From JALZAI01 sp038207565 (GTDB lineage: Bacteria; Actinomycetota; Actinomycetes; Mycobacteriales; Jatrophihabitantaceae): a stretch of 64,000 bases of DNA. Location: positions 1 to 64,000 of the forward strand of contig JBBQZQ010000011.1 in assembly GCA_038207565.1 (NCBI GenBank). Direction: 5' to 3'. Below the pieces are notes generated by a model. That model saw nothing but the letters and a program-made list of their open reading frames with translations, did not search any database and had not been told where the DNA came from. Below, in pieces: positions 45,592 through 53,177 of the stretch. The number at the start of each line of letters is the position of its first letter. The stretch's first letter is position 1. The translations under genes were made by a program, and so were the position numbers.

Positions 45592-45945
45592 ATGACAGCA
45601 CCGGGGGCCGAGCAGCAGCGGGCGGTTCCGCTCTGCGATGCGGGCCTCATTCGCGCGTTCGACCTGCTCGGCAAGCGATGGAACGGTCTGATCCTCGGCG
45701 CTCTGCAGCGCGGACCGAGCGGTTTCGCCGACCTGCGTCGCGGCGTCGGCGGGATCACCGACTCAATGCTGTCCGACCGGCTCAGCGAACTCGCTGCGGC
45801 CGACCTCGTGGCGCGCAAGGTCAGCGACGGCCGACCACCCGGTGTCAGTTACGAGCTCACGACCGCAGGGCAGGCCCTGCTTCCGATCCTCGAACAGCTC
45901 GGCCGATGGGCGGCTGAACACGTGCCGCCGAGGTGCCGCGCCTGA
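45592..45945 (+). CDS. HxlR-family regulator
   Basis: 117 aa winged-helix protein: AFDLLGKRWNGLILGALQRG, GFADLRRGVGGITDSMLSDR and SYELTTAGQALLPILEQL are typical. A cysteine near the N-terminus (PLCDAG) sits where redox or aldehyde-sensing HxlR members carry theirs. ATG at 45592 has TAAGAT about 8-13 nt upstream, so translation may be leaderless; ATG at 45583 is the alternative. Its natural target next door is broken. Confidence 0.88.
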   Translation: MTAPGAEQQRAVPLCDAGLIRAFDLLGKRWNGLILGALQRGPSGFADLRRGVGGITDSMLSDRLSELAAADLVARKVSDGRPPGVSYELTTAGQALLPILEQLGRWAAEHVPPRCRA

Positions 45946-45990
45946 CTCTTTGCGCGGACGCGAAGGGCGCCGGCAGCTTGCCCAGCCGGG

Positions 45991-46950
45991 TCACTCACCA
46001 GGCGCGACGTCGCCGAAGAATTGTCTCAAGGCATGTGCCGTCTCGTGCGGCAGCTCTTCGGGAATGAAGTGCCCAGCTGGCATGGTCTTTGCGCTCACCG
46101 TGCCCGCACACTGCGCCTGCCAAAGCTCCTGTGGCCGGAAGAGCCGGTTCACCACACCCCGTTCGCCGCACAACACCTCTACGTCACAGCGGATTCTCTC
46201 GCCGCATGCCCGGCTCGCGCGGTCATGGTCGAGGTCGATACCGGCGCTTGCGCGGTAGTCCTCGCACGCGGCGTGGATGGTTTCCGGCGTAAAGGAGCGC
46301 TCATATTCGAGCAGCGCTGCCGGCTCGAGATAGTCGAGTCCGCCGGTACCCAACCCGCCGAGAAAAGCGTGCAGATAGGCGAGCGCGACGCCGGCGATCA
46401 TGTTCTCCGGCAGCGGGGCGGGTTGGATCAGGTGGAACCAGTGATAGTAAGCAGTGGCAAACGCCATATCGGTGGCGTCGTACATGTCCAGGGTCGGGGC
46501 AATGTCGATCACGCACAGCTTGTCCACGCGCGCGGGATGGTCCAGCGCGAGCCGGTGCGACACCCGCGCGCCGCGGTCGTGGCCGCACAGGTAAAAGTTG
46601 TCACGATCCAGCGCGTCCACGACACCGATGACGTCCTGCGCCATGGTGCGTTTGCTGTAGTTGCTGTGGTCCGGCAGGCCTACTGGCTTGGCCGAGTCGC
46701 CGTAACCACGCAGGTCAGGCAGCACCAGAAAGTAGTGGTTCTGCAGGTCCTGCGCCACGCGGTGCCACAACCCATGACTCTGCGGAAAACCGTGCAGCAA
46801 CACCAGGGTGGGACCGAGCGTGTTCCCGCCGAACCGGGCGAAGACGGACGTGCCGTTCACCGCGAACTCGCGCGCGTCGAAACCCTCGAACCAGCGCTCG
46901 GGTGAAGCGGGCTGCGTGCTGGAGCGGGTGAACTCCTGCCGAGCCGTCAT
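45991..46950 (-). CDS. Alpha/beta hydrolase, fluoroacetate-dehalogenase-like
   Basis: 319 aa. Nucleophile Asp125 in GHDRGARVSHRLALDHP, with Arg126 and Arg129 that bind carboxylate in haloacetate dehalogenases. His170-Trp171 (YYHWFHLIQPAPLPEN) correspond to halide-pocket residues, and the base His lies in AGHFIPEE. These match fluoroacetate dehalogenase (DehH1 type) rather than epoxide hydrolase. The halide-binding Tyr I could not place with certainty. GGGAGG precedes the ATG. Confidence 0.8.
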   Translation of the reverse strand: MTARQEFTRSSTQPASPERWFEGFDAREFAVNGTSVFARFGGNTLGPTLVLLHGFPQSHGLWHRVAQDLQNHYFLVLPDLRGYGDSAKPVGLPDHSNYSKRTMAQDVIGVVDALDRDNFYLCGHDRGARVSHRLALDHPARVDKLCVIDIAPTLDMYDATDMAFATAYYHWFHLIQPAPLPENMIAGVALAYLHAFLGGLGTGGLDYLEPAALLEYERSFTPETIHAACEDYRASAGIDLDHDRASRACGERIRCDVEVLCGERGVVNRLFRPQELWQAQCAGTVSAKTMPAGHFIPEELPHETAHALRQFFGDVAPGE

Positions 46951-47101
46951 CTGCGGCCTCCCTCGCTCGCAATGCTAGGGCGGGGGAGGTGACCCGTCCG
47001 TACGAGGCCGGATCGGGCTGACCGGCGATCAGCCAGGCGACCGGAACGTAGCTGATAGCCGCGTGGCTTACTACCTGCCGGTCACCGATCGGCGTCAGTG
47101 C

Positions 47102-48109
47102 TCAAGAAACCAACGCTGCGCTCATGACAGCCTGGCCGGGCTTGCCGATCAGGGTCCAGTCACCGTTCGCGCCCTTGCCCTCCCAGTAGTTCAGCCAGTT
47201 GAACGTCGGGTCGGCGCGGCAGTAGTCGATGACCTGCGTGAGCCGGTCGGCCGCGCTGGAGTCGGTATCGCCGACGGTCTTGGTGGAGCGCTGTACTCCG
47301 AACTCGGGAATGCACCACTTTTTGCCCAGAGTCCGGGCGGCAGCCGCGGCCGGGTCGAGGTGAGCCGCTGCGGACCACGTGCCGGGCATCCACGAATCGT
47401 CGTACAGGTCGTAGCCGACCGTGTCGATCGGCAGTCCCGTGAGGAGGCTGAGCGTGTCGTAACCACCGGCCAATGCCGCTGCGCCCTGGTCCTCGACGAC
47501 GTAGGCATTCATGATCGGTACGAAGCGTACGTTCGCGCCGTTGGGGTGGGCCCGGCGCAGTGTGTTCATCTGTACCCACGTCGCCCGGTAACTTTCTACA
47601 CTCAGATGACCGTCGCGGATGTCATCGTTCACTTCCTGCCAATAGCAGACAAAGATGAGCCGACCTGCGGCCCGATCCGTCATCAGTTGGTTGAAATCAG
47701 CATCGACGTGGCGCTTCGCGCAGAACACCGGCTTGACCTCACCCGCGGCGCGGCCCCAGCCCATCGCGGTCATGCTCCGGTTTGCGGCGCCCCATCCCGC
47801 TCCGCCGTCGAAGAACTTCATGTGGGCGCCCAGCCCGCCGCCGTAGGCCCCGGCGACCTGGCCGTACTTCTGCGCGAGCGTCATGGTTTCGCCGTTGATG
47901 GAGATGTCGAGCCCGAACCGGCCGGTGGTCGTTGCCGCGGTCCGCACGGCGGCCGTGCTGTTGGTGCCGAGAGCGCGGTGGGCGGCAGGCCCGCCGAAGC
48001 CGGCGAGCGCAGCCAGCCCCACAGCAGCTGCGCCACCCCGCAGAAAGCCGCGGCGGCCGACCATGGCGTCGATGGTGTCAATGGATTTGGTGTTGTTGAA
48101 CGAGGTCAT
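47102..48109 (-). CDS. Tat-exported glycosidase-like protein
   Basis: 335 aa. Twin-arginine signal GRRGFLRGGAAAVGLAALAG. The mature part looks like a (beta/alpha)8 glycoside hydrolase: GAHMKFFDGG, FVCYWQEVNDD with a possible acid Glu, NAYVVEDQGA, VGYDLYDDSW and KKWCIPEFGVQRS with a possible nucleophile Glu. It is similar in plan to GH26 mannanase or lytic-transglycosylase-like extracellular proteins. The carbohydrate target is unknown. Confidence 0.7.
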   Translation of the reverse strand: MTSFNNTKSIDTIDAMVGRRGFLRGGAAAVGLAALAGFGGPAAHRALGTNSTAAVRTAATTTGRFGLDISINGETMTLAQKYGQVAGAYGGGLGAHMKFFDGGAGWGAANRSMTAMGWGRAAGEVKPVFCAKRHVDADFNQLMTDRAAGRLIFVCYWQEVNDDIRDGHLSVESYRATWVQMNTLRRAHPNGANVRFVPIMNAYVVEDQGAAALAGGYDTLSLLTGLPIDTVGYDLYDDSWMPGTWSAAAHLDPAAAAARTLGKKWCIPEFGVQRSTKTVGDTDSSAADRLTQVIDYCRADPTFNWLNYWEGKGANGDWTLIGKPGQAVMSAALVS

Positions 48110-48578
48110 GAAATGACTTCCCTTCGGGAGGGCGTGTGTCGCGAACTCGGTGTCGAGCTCGTGGATCAGAACTGGTGGCTGCCCCGCACTTCGGCTGCGC
48201 GAGTAGAGCTTTTGGTGCTAGCCCCATGTCCTTACGAACGGCGCCCCCCGGCGCTGGCAAAGCTGGTAAAAGCGAGTCGTTCCGCAAGACGACCTATTCG
48301 GATGATCAAGAACAGACAAGCGAGCCGCGTCCTGCGTGGTCGCCCGCACAAGCGCGGAGGTCACGCGGTTCCTGGTCATACCGTTCCCATCGGGCGATCG
48401 GCGGCGAGGTTTATAGACGGAACGTCTAGATTGCAAAATTGATGAGCGAGTGGTTGACAAAGATGGGTTGCATGCGCTTCCTGTTCGCGCGCCGGGCGTG
48501 TTCGGCATCGACGCGGTGGCTCTGGATCGCGCGTTCCGCACCGGCATCGAGTCAGTTCCCCACGCCGTCCCCGAACGG
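48110..48578. other. Region without gene, with one dyad
   Basis: About 470 bp upstream of the glycosidase-like gene. No credible gene on either strand. The only notable element is TAGACG-GAA-CGTCTA at 48414-48428. A promoter for the minus-strand gene is expected near 48110-48200. Confidence 0.4.
48414..48428. promoter_or_regulatory. Perfect 6-bp dyad TAGACG-N3-CGTCTA
   Basis: Isolated inverted repeat about 300 bp upstream of the glycosidase-like gene and 150 bp from the IS630 remnant. It resembles a TetR-type operator, but could also be an end of the old insertion. No regulator gene is adjacent. Confidence 0.4.
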
Positions 48579-48790
48579 CTAGTGGTCCGTCTGCGTCTTG
48601 ATCTGGCGCAGGTGTCGCGTCCGCGTTGGACCTTGGTGATGATGTCGTGGGCGGTCGCTTTCCAGATGAACGGTTTCGGGTCGGTGTTCCAGTGTTCTGG
48701 CCAGGTGGTGATGGCCGCGCTGAGATCGGCGACGCTGGTGAATACGCCGCGGCGTAGGCATCGGTTATTTCTTTGAAACCACGACATCGA
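48579..48790 (-). pseudogene. IS630-family transposase C-terminal remnant
   Basis: CLRRGVFTSVADLSAAITTW and EHWNTDPKPFIWKATAHDII are standard IS630 transposase C-terminal sequence. A one-base shift after KVQRGRD leads to LRQIKTQTDH and the stop at 48579. The DDE catalytic region is absent. Confidence 0.8.
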
Positions 48791-48972
48791 CCGGATTCGC
48801 CTACCTCACCGGCCACCCGCCCGACGGCGAAGCGCTCCCGCTCTGCCGCCTGCGCTACGCCGGCTCAGCCAGCACCTGGGGCTTCGCGATCTACCGCGCC
48901 AGCCCCGACGACTACGAAGACTCCGTCCTGCCCATCGGCCACCACGCCGGCACCCCGGAAAACGCCCGCTAA
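48790..48972 (+). pseudogene. 3' fragment of a conserved hypothetical gene
   Basis: The frame TGFAYLTGHPPDGEALPLCR through YAGSASTWGFAIYRASPDDY to GHHAGTPENAR and a TAA at 48970 has gene-like codon use but no start; its 5' part is replaced by the IS630 remnant on the other strand. I recognise it only as a conserved hypothetical C-terminus. It was likely interrupted by the insertion. Confidence 0.55.
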
Positions 48973-49018
48973 CTCAACGACCCAGCACCTGGGCCCGACG
49001 AACTCACGGCAGCGACCG

Positions 49019-50329
49019 CTAGCTGGGTGAGCCGAGGGCGTCCGGGATCGAGGCAGGGCCTGGTGCGAACTCGACCCTGTCTCGCCCGGCACTCTTGGCA
49101 CGGAAGAGTGCCGCGTCGGCTGCGTCGAGCAGTGACTCGAGATCGTCGCCATGACCCGGGTAGCAGGCGATGCCCGTCGAGATCGTCACGAGCAGGGACG
49201 GGCCCACCTTGCTGGTGTGCTGCTGTCCTGGCATCGAGAGCTTCTTGATGCCCTTCCTGAGTCGCTCGGCCGCTTCGCGCGCTGCGTCCGCGTCTGTATT
49301 CGGAAGCAAGGCAACGAACTCCTCACCGCCGAACCGGCCGATGATGTCGTAGTCACGCAACTCGGCGGTGATCGCGTCGGCGACGAGCCGCAGGGCATCG
49401 TCGCCGGCCAGGTGCCCGATGGCGTCATTGATCTGCTTGAAGTGATCGAGATCGATCATGAGCAACGCCGCCTCCTCGCTCTGACGGGAAGCTCGACTGA
49501 GCTCGGTGGTGCCGACATGGGTCCAGGTGCTGAGGTTGAGCAACCCAGTCTTGAAATCGATGGTTGCAGCGCGGGCAAGCTCATTCACCATCGCAGCACG
49601 CTGCAGGATGATCACCGGAGCGAGCATGACCGGTAGCAGAATCGCATCCCATAGCGCCATGAATGCCGTTGCCACCCCGAGACACAGCGTCGCGAGCTCG
49701 AGCCCGTTCGCCTCGGGCGTTCCGACCAATGAGCGCCATCCGGCACCGGGGCTGGCAAGCGCGACCGCGGCCGCGATCAACGGTGTGTTGGTGACGCGAT
49801 AGACGAGTATTGCGAGGCCGATCGCGACTGCAGTCGCGATGTCGACCGAAGTCGGTGCGAGCCATACCTGCACGGTGCGGAATGTCGCGCCCGACGCCAG
49901 ACAGCTCAGCACGATGACCGCGCAGGTGTAAACATGTCGATACACCTGATGTCGGGTACGGCGCTGGTAGCGAAGCCACATGTGCAGACGCAGCAGCACC
50001 ACCAGTAACGTGACCGGCCCGGCGGACAGGGTCAGCGCGGCGGCAAACGTCCATACGGAGGACATGTCGAAGTAAGAGAGGTTTGCAACGCGCAGCCGGA
50101 GGTTCGACACCCGCCGAGAGATCTCCTCGAAAACGACACCGACAACGAGCAGGCTGATCAACTTCCCCAGCTCGGTGGTCGACACCTCGGCCGAGGCGGT
50201 TGTCGCGACCAGCACGGCAACTGCGAGCTCGATTGTCACCAGTAATGCGATTAACGGCCTGCGGTTGTGCCACAACTCCCAGGTCTGCGGAGCCCATCTC
50301 GCGCGGTGTCGCGCGTCGGCCGACTCCAT
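49019..50329 (-). CDS. Membrane diguanylate cyclase
   Basis: 436 aa. Seven or eight membrane helices occupy residues 25-245 and form an unassigned sensor. The GGDEF domain follows: DFKTGLLNLSTW, MIDLDHFKQINDAIGHLAGD, catalytic GGEEF (334-338) and the inhibitory I-site Arg325-x-x-Asp328 placed five residues before it. All residues for c-di-GMP synthesis with product inhibition are present. AGGAGG lies 7 nt before the ATG at 50329. It is divergent from the hexapeptide minigene array. Confidence 0.92.
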   Translation of the reverse strand: MESADARHRARWAPQTWELWHNRRPLIALLVTIELAVAVLVATTASAEVSTTELGKLISLLVVGVVFEEISRRVSNLRLRVANLSYFDMSSVWTFAAALTLSAGPVTLLVVLLRLHMWLRYQRRTRHQVYRHVYTCAVIVLSCLASGATFRTVQVWLAPTSVDIATAVAIGLAILVYRVTNTPLIAAAVALASPGAGWRSLVGTPEANGLELATLCLGVATAFMALWDAILLPVMLAPVIILQRAAMVNELARAATIDFKTGLLNLSTWTHVGTTELSRASRQSEEAALLMIDLDHFKQINDAIGHLAGDDALRLVADAITAELRDYDIIGRFGGEEFVALLPNTDADAAREAAERLRKGIKKLSMPGQQHTSKVGPSLLVTISTGIACYPGHGDDLESLLDAADAALFRAKSAGRDRVEFAPGPASIPDALGSPS

Positions 50330-50604
50330 TAGCGCCCTCCTGGTAAGGCCCATACAGCCATAATGATCGGGGCAGCCCACCTGGTGCCCTAAGATCCGTA
50401 GTACCCGCTCCGCGTCTTGCTGGCCACAACGGCGCAAACAGCGCAACAATATGTCCAGTTCCTGCGAACTACATCGGCCGAGTGTCCTTGTTGCTGAGCA
50501 GTTGCGAGACTGCCACGCTGGCTCCCCGCCCCCAGCGTCCGAAGCCATGAGTCCGAATCCCGCATCGGGCCGCCTCACCTCCGTCCCCGAAGGAGGTAAC
50601 CCAC

Positions 50605-50625
50605 ATGTCGAACCACGGCTGGTAA
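50605..50625 (+). CDS. Hexapeptide minigene 1 (MSNHGW)
   Basis: Seven codons: ATG TCG AAC CAC GGC TGG TAA. A near-perfect Shine-Dalgarno AAGGAGGT (50590-50597) lies 7 nt upstream, the strongest of the five. First of an array of five such frames. The encoded peptide is Met-Ser-Asn-His-Gly-Trp. Function unknown; see the findings for possible roles as a minimal precursor peptide or a translated leader. Confidence 0.65.
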   Translation: MSNHGW

Positions 50626-50667
50626 CGCCGCTTGGGCCCAATCCGCGCTGCCCAGAAAGGACACCGC

Positions 50668-50688
50668 ATGTTCAACCACGGCTGGTAG
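50668..50688 (+). CDS. Hexapeptide minigene 2 (MFNHGW)
   Basis: ATG TTC AAC CAC GGC TGG TAG, with AAAGGA ending 6 nt before the ATG. It differs from minigene 1 only in codon 2 and the stop codon, while the spacer between them has no similarity to the other spacer. Conservation is thus limited to the ribosome site and the peptide frame. Confidence 0.65.
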   Translation: MFNHGW

Positions 50689-50731
50689 ACCTCACCTCAC
50701 TACCCATCCGCTCTCCGGGAAGGACACGCTC

Positions 50732-50752
50732 ATGTCGAACCACGGCTGGTAA
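50732..50752 (+). CDS. Hexapeptide minigene 3 (MSNHGW)
   Basis: ATG TCG AAC CAC GGC TGG TAA with GAAGGA 6 nt upstream. Same peptide as minigene 1. It begins the second copy of a ~127-bp unit that carries one Ser-type and one Phe-type frame. Confidence 0.65.
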   Translation: MSNHGW

Positions 50753-50794
50753 CGCCGCTTGGGCCCAATCCGCGCTGCCCAGAAAGGACACCAC

Positions 50795-50815
50795 ATGTTC
50801 AACCACGGCTGGTAG
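50795..50815 (+). CDS. Hexapeptide minigene 4 (MFNHGW)
   Basis: ATG TTC AAC CAC GGC TGG TAG with AAAGGA 6 nt upstream. Same as minigene 2 in the second repeat unit; one base of its leader differs (CCAC for CCGC). Confidence 0.65.
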   Translation: MFNHGW

Positions 50816-50858
50816 ACCTCACCTCACTACCCATCCGCTCTCTCCAGGAAGGACACGC

Positions 50859-52124
50859 TCATGTCGAACCACGGCTGGTAGCGCGACGTCGTGACTGCGC
50901 CGCGACTCCGAAACGGACCGCGATGACAGCGGCGCACGCCGCGCCGCTCGCGCCGCCGACTGCAACTGCCCGAGAAGGCCCGAGGAAATCGGACAGGATG
51001 CCGCCGCCCAGCACGGAGATGCCCTGAGCGACGAGCAGCCCCGAAGAAGCGATACCGATGGCCCGACCACGGATCGAATCAGGCACCGATTGAGTAAAGG
51101 CCGTCGTGACGTGAAGGAGGTAGGCGGCGCAGAGGCCGGACACGAACAGCAGTCCGACCGCTGCTCGCGCGCCCGGATGGAGCGCGAAGCCGGTGAGAGC
51201 CACGCCCGATCCGATCGCAAGGGGCACAACGAGGGAGGCCCGCAAACGTGGCGACATGAAGCGCCCGGCGATGAGAACCCCGACGGCCGTGCCGGCAGGG
51301 CTTGCTGCCATGACGACGCCGGCGAGAGTCGCGCCGCCGTGCAATTGGTGGGCGAGGGGGACTGCTACACCTTCGACAACGACATAGAACCCAACCACCC
51401 ACGCCAGCAACAACCAGCCACGCAACCGCACGTCGTGCTTGAGCAGGCCCAAGGTGTCGGCTAGCCCGCTCAGCCGAAGGGCAGGGTCGGTGGGGAGGGC
51501 TGGGAGGTGCGGCGCCAGTCGCAGGCGCAAGAGTGCGCCCGATAGCGTGAAGGTCGCCGCATCGATCACCAGCGCCCAGTGCACCCCGACTGCGGTCACC
51601 ACTACTCCGCCCCCGGCGAATCCGAGCAGCTGCGCCGCCTGACCTGACAGGTTTCGCATCGCCTGGCCCATGACGTAGTGCTCGCCAGGAAGTACTGCAG
51701 GCAGCACGGCCCCCTGCGCCGCCGTGAAGGGCGAACCGACGAGAACGACGACCACGATGAGTGCCACGAGAGCCGCGAGCGGCAGGCCAGGTATCGCCAT
51801 CACCGCCAGTAGCACGGCGCGCAGCAGGTCTGCGACCACCATCACCGTGCGTCGTGCATACCGGTCGGCGACGGAGCTGAGCAATGCGCCCCCGACGATC
51901 GCTGGCACGAATGTCAGCGCGTAAGTCCCCGCCGTGGCGAGGGCTGACCCCGTTCGGGCGTAGACGAGGACCGATAGTGCGATGCGAGCCAGCTGATCAC
52001 CCGCAGTGGACTGGCATTCCGCAAGCCAAAGCCAGCGAAACGCTGGAATCCGCAGCAGCGCGCCGAACGAGGGAGGGGCGGCTGGGGTCTCGGCCGAGGT
52101 CGATTCGCGCACCGCGCTCCTCAC
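50859..52124 (-). CDS. MFS transporter
   Basis: 421 aa with about 12 membrane helices. The N-terminal AFRWLWLAECQSTAGDQLAR and the loop ADRYARRTVMVVADLLRAV are typical of MFS drug/peptide exporters of actinobacteria. Start GTG at 52124, or GTG at 52112 that has GAGGAGCG closer by. It ends head-on against the minigene array, its last codon overlapping minigene 5. It could export a peptide product, but nothing proves a link. Confidence 0.88.
   Translation of the reverse strand: MRSAVRESTSAETPAAPPSFGALLRIPAFRWLWLAECQSTAGDQLARIALSVLVYARTGSALATAGTYALTFVPAIVGGALLSSVADRYARRTVMVVADLLRAVLLAVMAIPGLPLAALVALIVVVVLVGSPFTAAQGAVLPAVLPGEHYVMGQAMRNLSGQAAQLLGFAGGGVVVTAVGVHWALVIDAATFTLSGALLRLRLAPHLPALPTDPALRLSGLADTLGLLKHDVRLRGWLLLAWVVGFYVVVEGVAVPLAHQLHGGATLAGVVMAASPAGTAVGVLIAGRFMSPRLRASLVVPLAIGSGVALTGFALHPGARAAVGLLFVSGLCAAYLLHVTTAFTQSVPDSIRGRAIGIASSGLLVAQGISVLGGGILSDFLGPSRAVAVGGASGAACAAVIAVRFGVAAQSRRRATSRGST
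50861..50881 (+). CDS. Hexapeptide minigene 5 (MSNHGW)
   Basis: ATG TCG AAC CAC GGC TGG TAG with GGAAGGA 6 nt upstream. Starts a third repeat unit that is cut off after the stop. Its first base overlaps the stop codon of the convergent MFS gene. Confidence 0.6.
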   Translation: MSNHGW

Positions 52125-52393
52125 CTGCTTCGGCGCCCACCAATTTCCAGATAATAGGCCAGCCCAGGCTAGCTCGCGACGACCAACAACGCAGAACCAA
52201 CTTGCCCAATCACTTCGTCGGCGCGCTCCCCGTCACCACGAGGGGCGGCGCACGCAAAGGATTTCGGTGATCACGTCCGGGGACTGTCGAAAATGCAATC
52301 CACAGCAAGCTCTCACTCCCACCGGGTATCACTTCCCGGTCTGCAAGCGTTGGGCGAGCAGAGAACCCTCCCCGACCTGAGAGAAGCAACCCG

Positions 52394-52708
52394 ATGGCCG
52401 CTGCAACCGATTACGACGCCCCCCGCCGCAACCAGGCGGAGGACACCGACGACGACTCCCTGGAAGCGCTGAAGTCGCGTCGTACGGACACCAGGTCCGG
52501 GGCCATCGACGTTGACGAGGCCGATTTCAACGAAGCCCTCGAGCTCCCCGGCGCCGACCTGTCAGCGCTGTCGGAAGACGAATTGACCGTGCGGGTGCTG
52601 CCCAGACAGGACGACGAATTCACCTGCACGAGTTGCTTCCTGGTTCATCACCGCAGCCGCCTCGCGCGAGACGGGCGCCGCAAGGTCGTCTGCCGTGACT
52701 GCGCCTGA
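52394..52708 (+). CDS. DUF4193 family zinc-ribbon protein
   Basis: 104 aa. Acidic N-terminal half (DDDSLEALKSRR, DVDEADFNEALELPGADLS) and C-terminal zinc ribbon FTCTSCFLVHHRSRLA...VCRDC with two CxxC pairs. This layout is the DUF4193 family found across actinobacteria. Some members are thought to act with RNA polymerase or ribosomes, but the function is not established. Confidence 0.9.
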   Translation: MAAATDYDAPRRNQAEDTDDDSLEALKSRRTDTRSGAIDVDEADFNEALELPGADLSALSEDELTVRVLPRQDDEFTCTSCFLVHHRSRLARDGRRKVVCRDCA

Positions 52709-52765
52709 TCCTGCTTTATCGTGAGACTCGATCGGCAGACCGAGCGGTGCAGCCGAGGCCCGATG

Positions 52766-52834
52766 CCTCGACCGTGATCAAGAGGCCCGAACCGTCGACA
52801 ACGAACGGTTCGGGCCTCTTGATCACAGTCGAGG
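52766..52834. terminator. 30-bp-arm hairpin, bidirectional terminator
   Basis: Arms at 52766-52795 and 52805-52834 pair over 30 bp with one mismatch; the loop is CGACAACGA. It lies between the DUF4193 gene (+) and the DUF72 remnant (-), whose stop is 3 nt away, and would stop transcription from both sides. No T-run on either strand. Such length is exceptional for a terminator here. Confidence 0.75.
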
Positions 52835-52836
52835 GG

Positions 52837-53045
52837 TCAGCGGCCGAGGAAGGAGCGCAAGGTGTCGGCGTCGCGGTGCGGGGCCAGCGGTAGAAGCTGG
52901 CATTCAGCTCCGCCGTGGCGAACCGCCGCGTGTAGAACTCCAGGCGCGCCCCCGGTGCGGTTCCCGGCGGGTAGAGCGCGTGCTCCCAATGCGGGTAGCT
53001 CCATCCGGACGTACCGATGTGCACCCCCAACCCGGCGACCCCCAT
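52837..53045 (-). pseudogene. DUF72 protein N-terminal remnant
   Basis: ATG at 53045 starts VAGLGVHIGTSGWSYPHWEH, then RLEFYTRRFATAELNASFYR and WP, the N-terminus of DUF72 TIM-barrel proteins. A frameshift follows and the frame ends in DTLRSFLGR at 52837. About three quarters of the protein are missing. Confidence 0.75.
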
Positions 53046-53177
53046 TCTGCTCAGACAGACCCACGCCGAGCCTAAGACGCGACCTGTCCGGGCGTACGGA
53101 CAGCAGCATTTCGCTGCAGTAAGACTTCGCTGAAGCGATAGTTTTACCCGGCTCGGGCCAAAAGTGGGGGCGATGGC

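Larger units (their letters stand above)
50605..50860 (+). repeat. Tandem duplication of a 127/129-bp two-minigene unit
   Basis: Unit 1 (50605-50731, 127 bp) and unit 2 (50732-50860, 129 bp) are almost identical; they differ at one base before the Phe minigene and by a small insertion and substitution (CTCTCCGGG versus CTCTCTCCAGG). A third unit begins at 50861. The repeat length is not a multiple of three, so no long frame is kept across copies, which favours the short frames as the functional ones. Confidence 0.92.

Noticed and set aside
50520..50575. Possible tRNA-like segment upstream of the minigenes
   Set aside because: No acceptor stem or anticodon arm could be folded; no tRNA genes were found in the window.
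50469..50675. 68-codon minus-strand frame over the first minigenes
   Set aside because: No conserved motif and it crosses the repeat boundary; better explained as a shadow.
50451..50894. 147-codon frame running through the minigene array
   Set aside because: The 127/129-bp repeat length changes frame between copies, so its translation is not repeated, unlike the hexapeptide frames. No ribosome site at its start.
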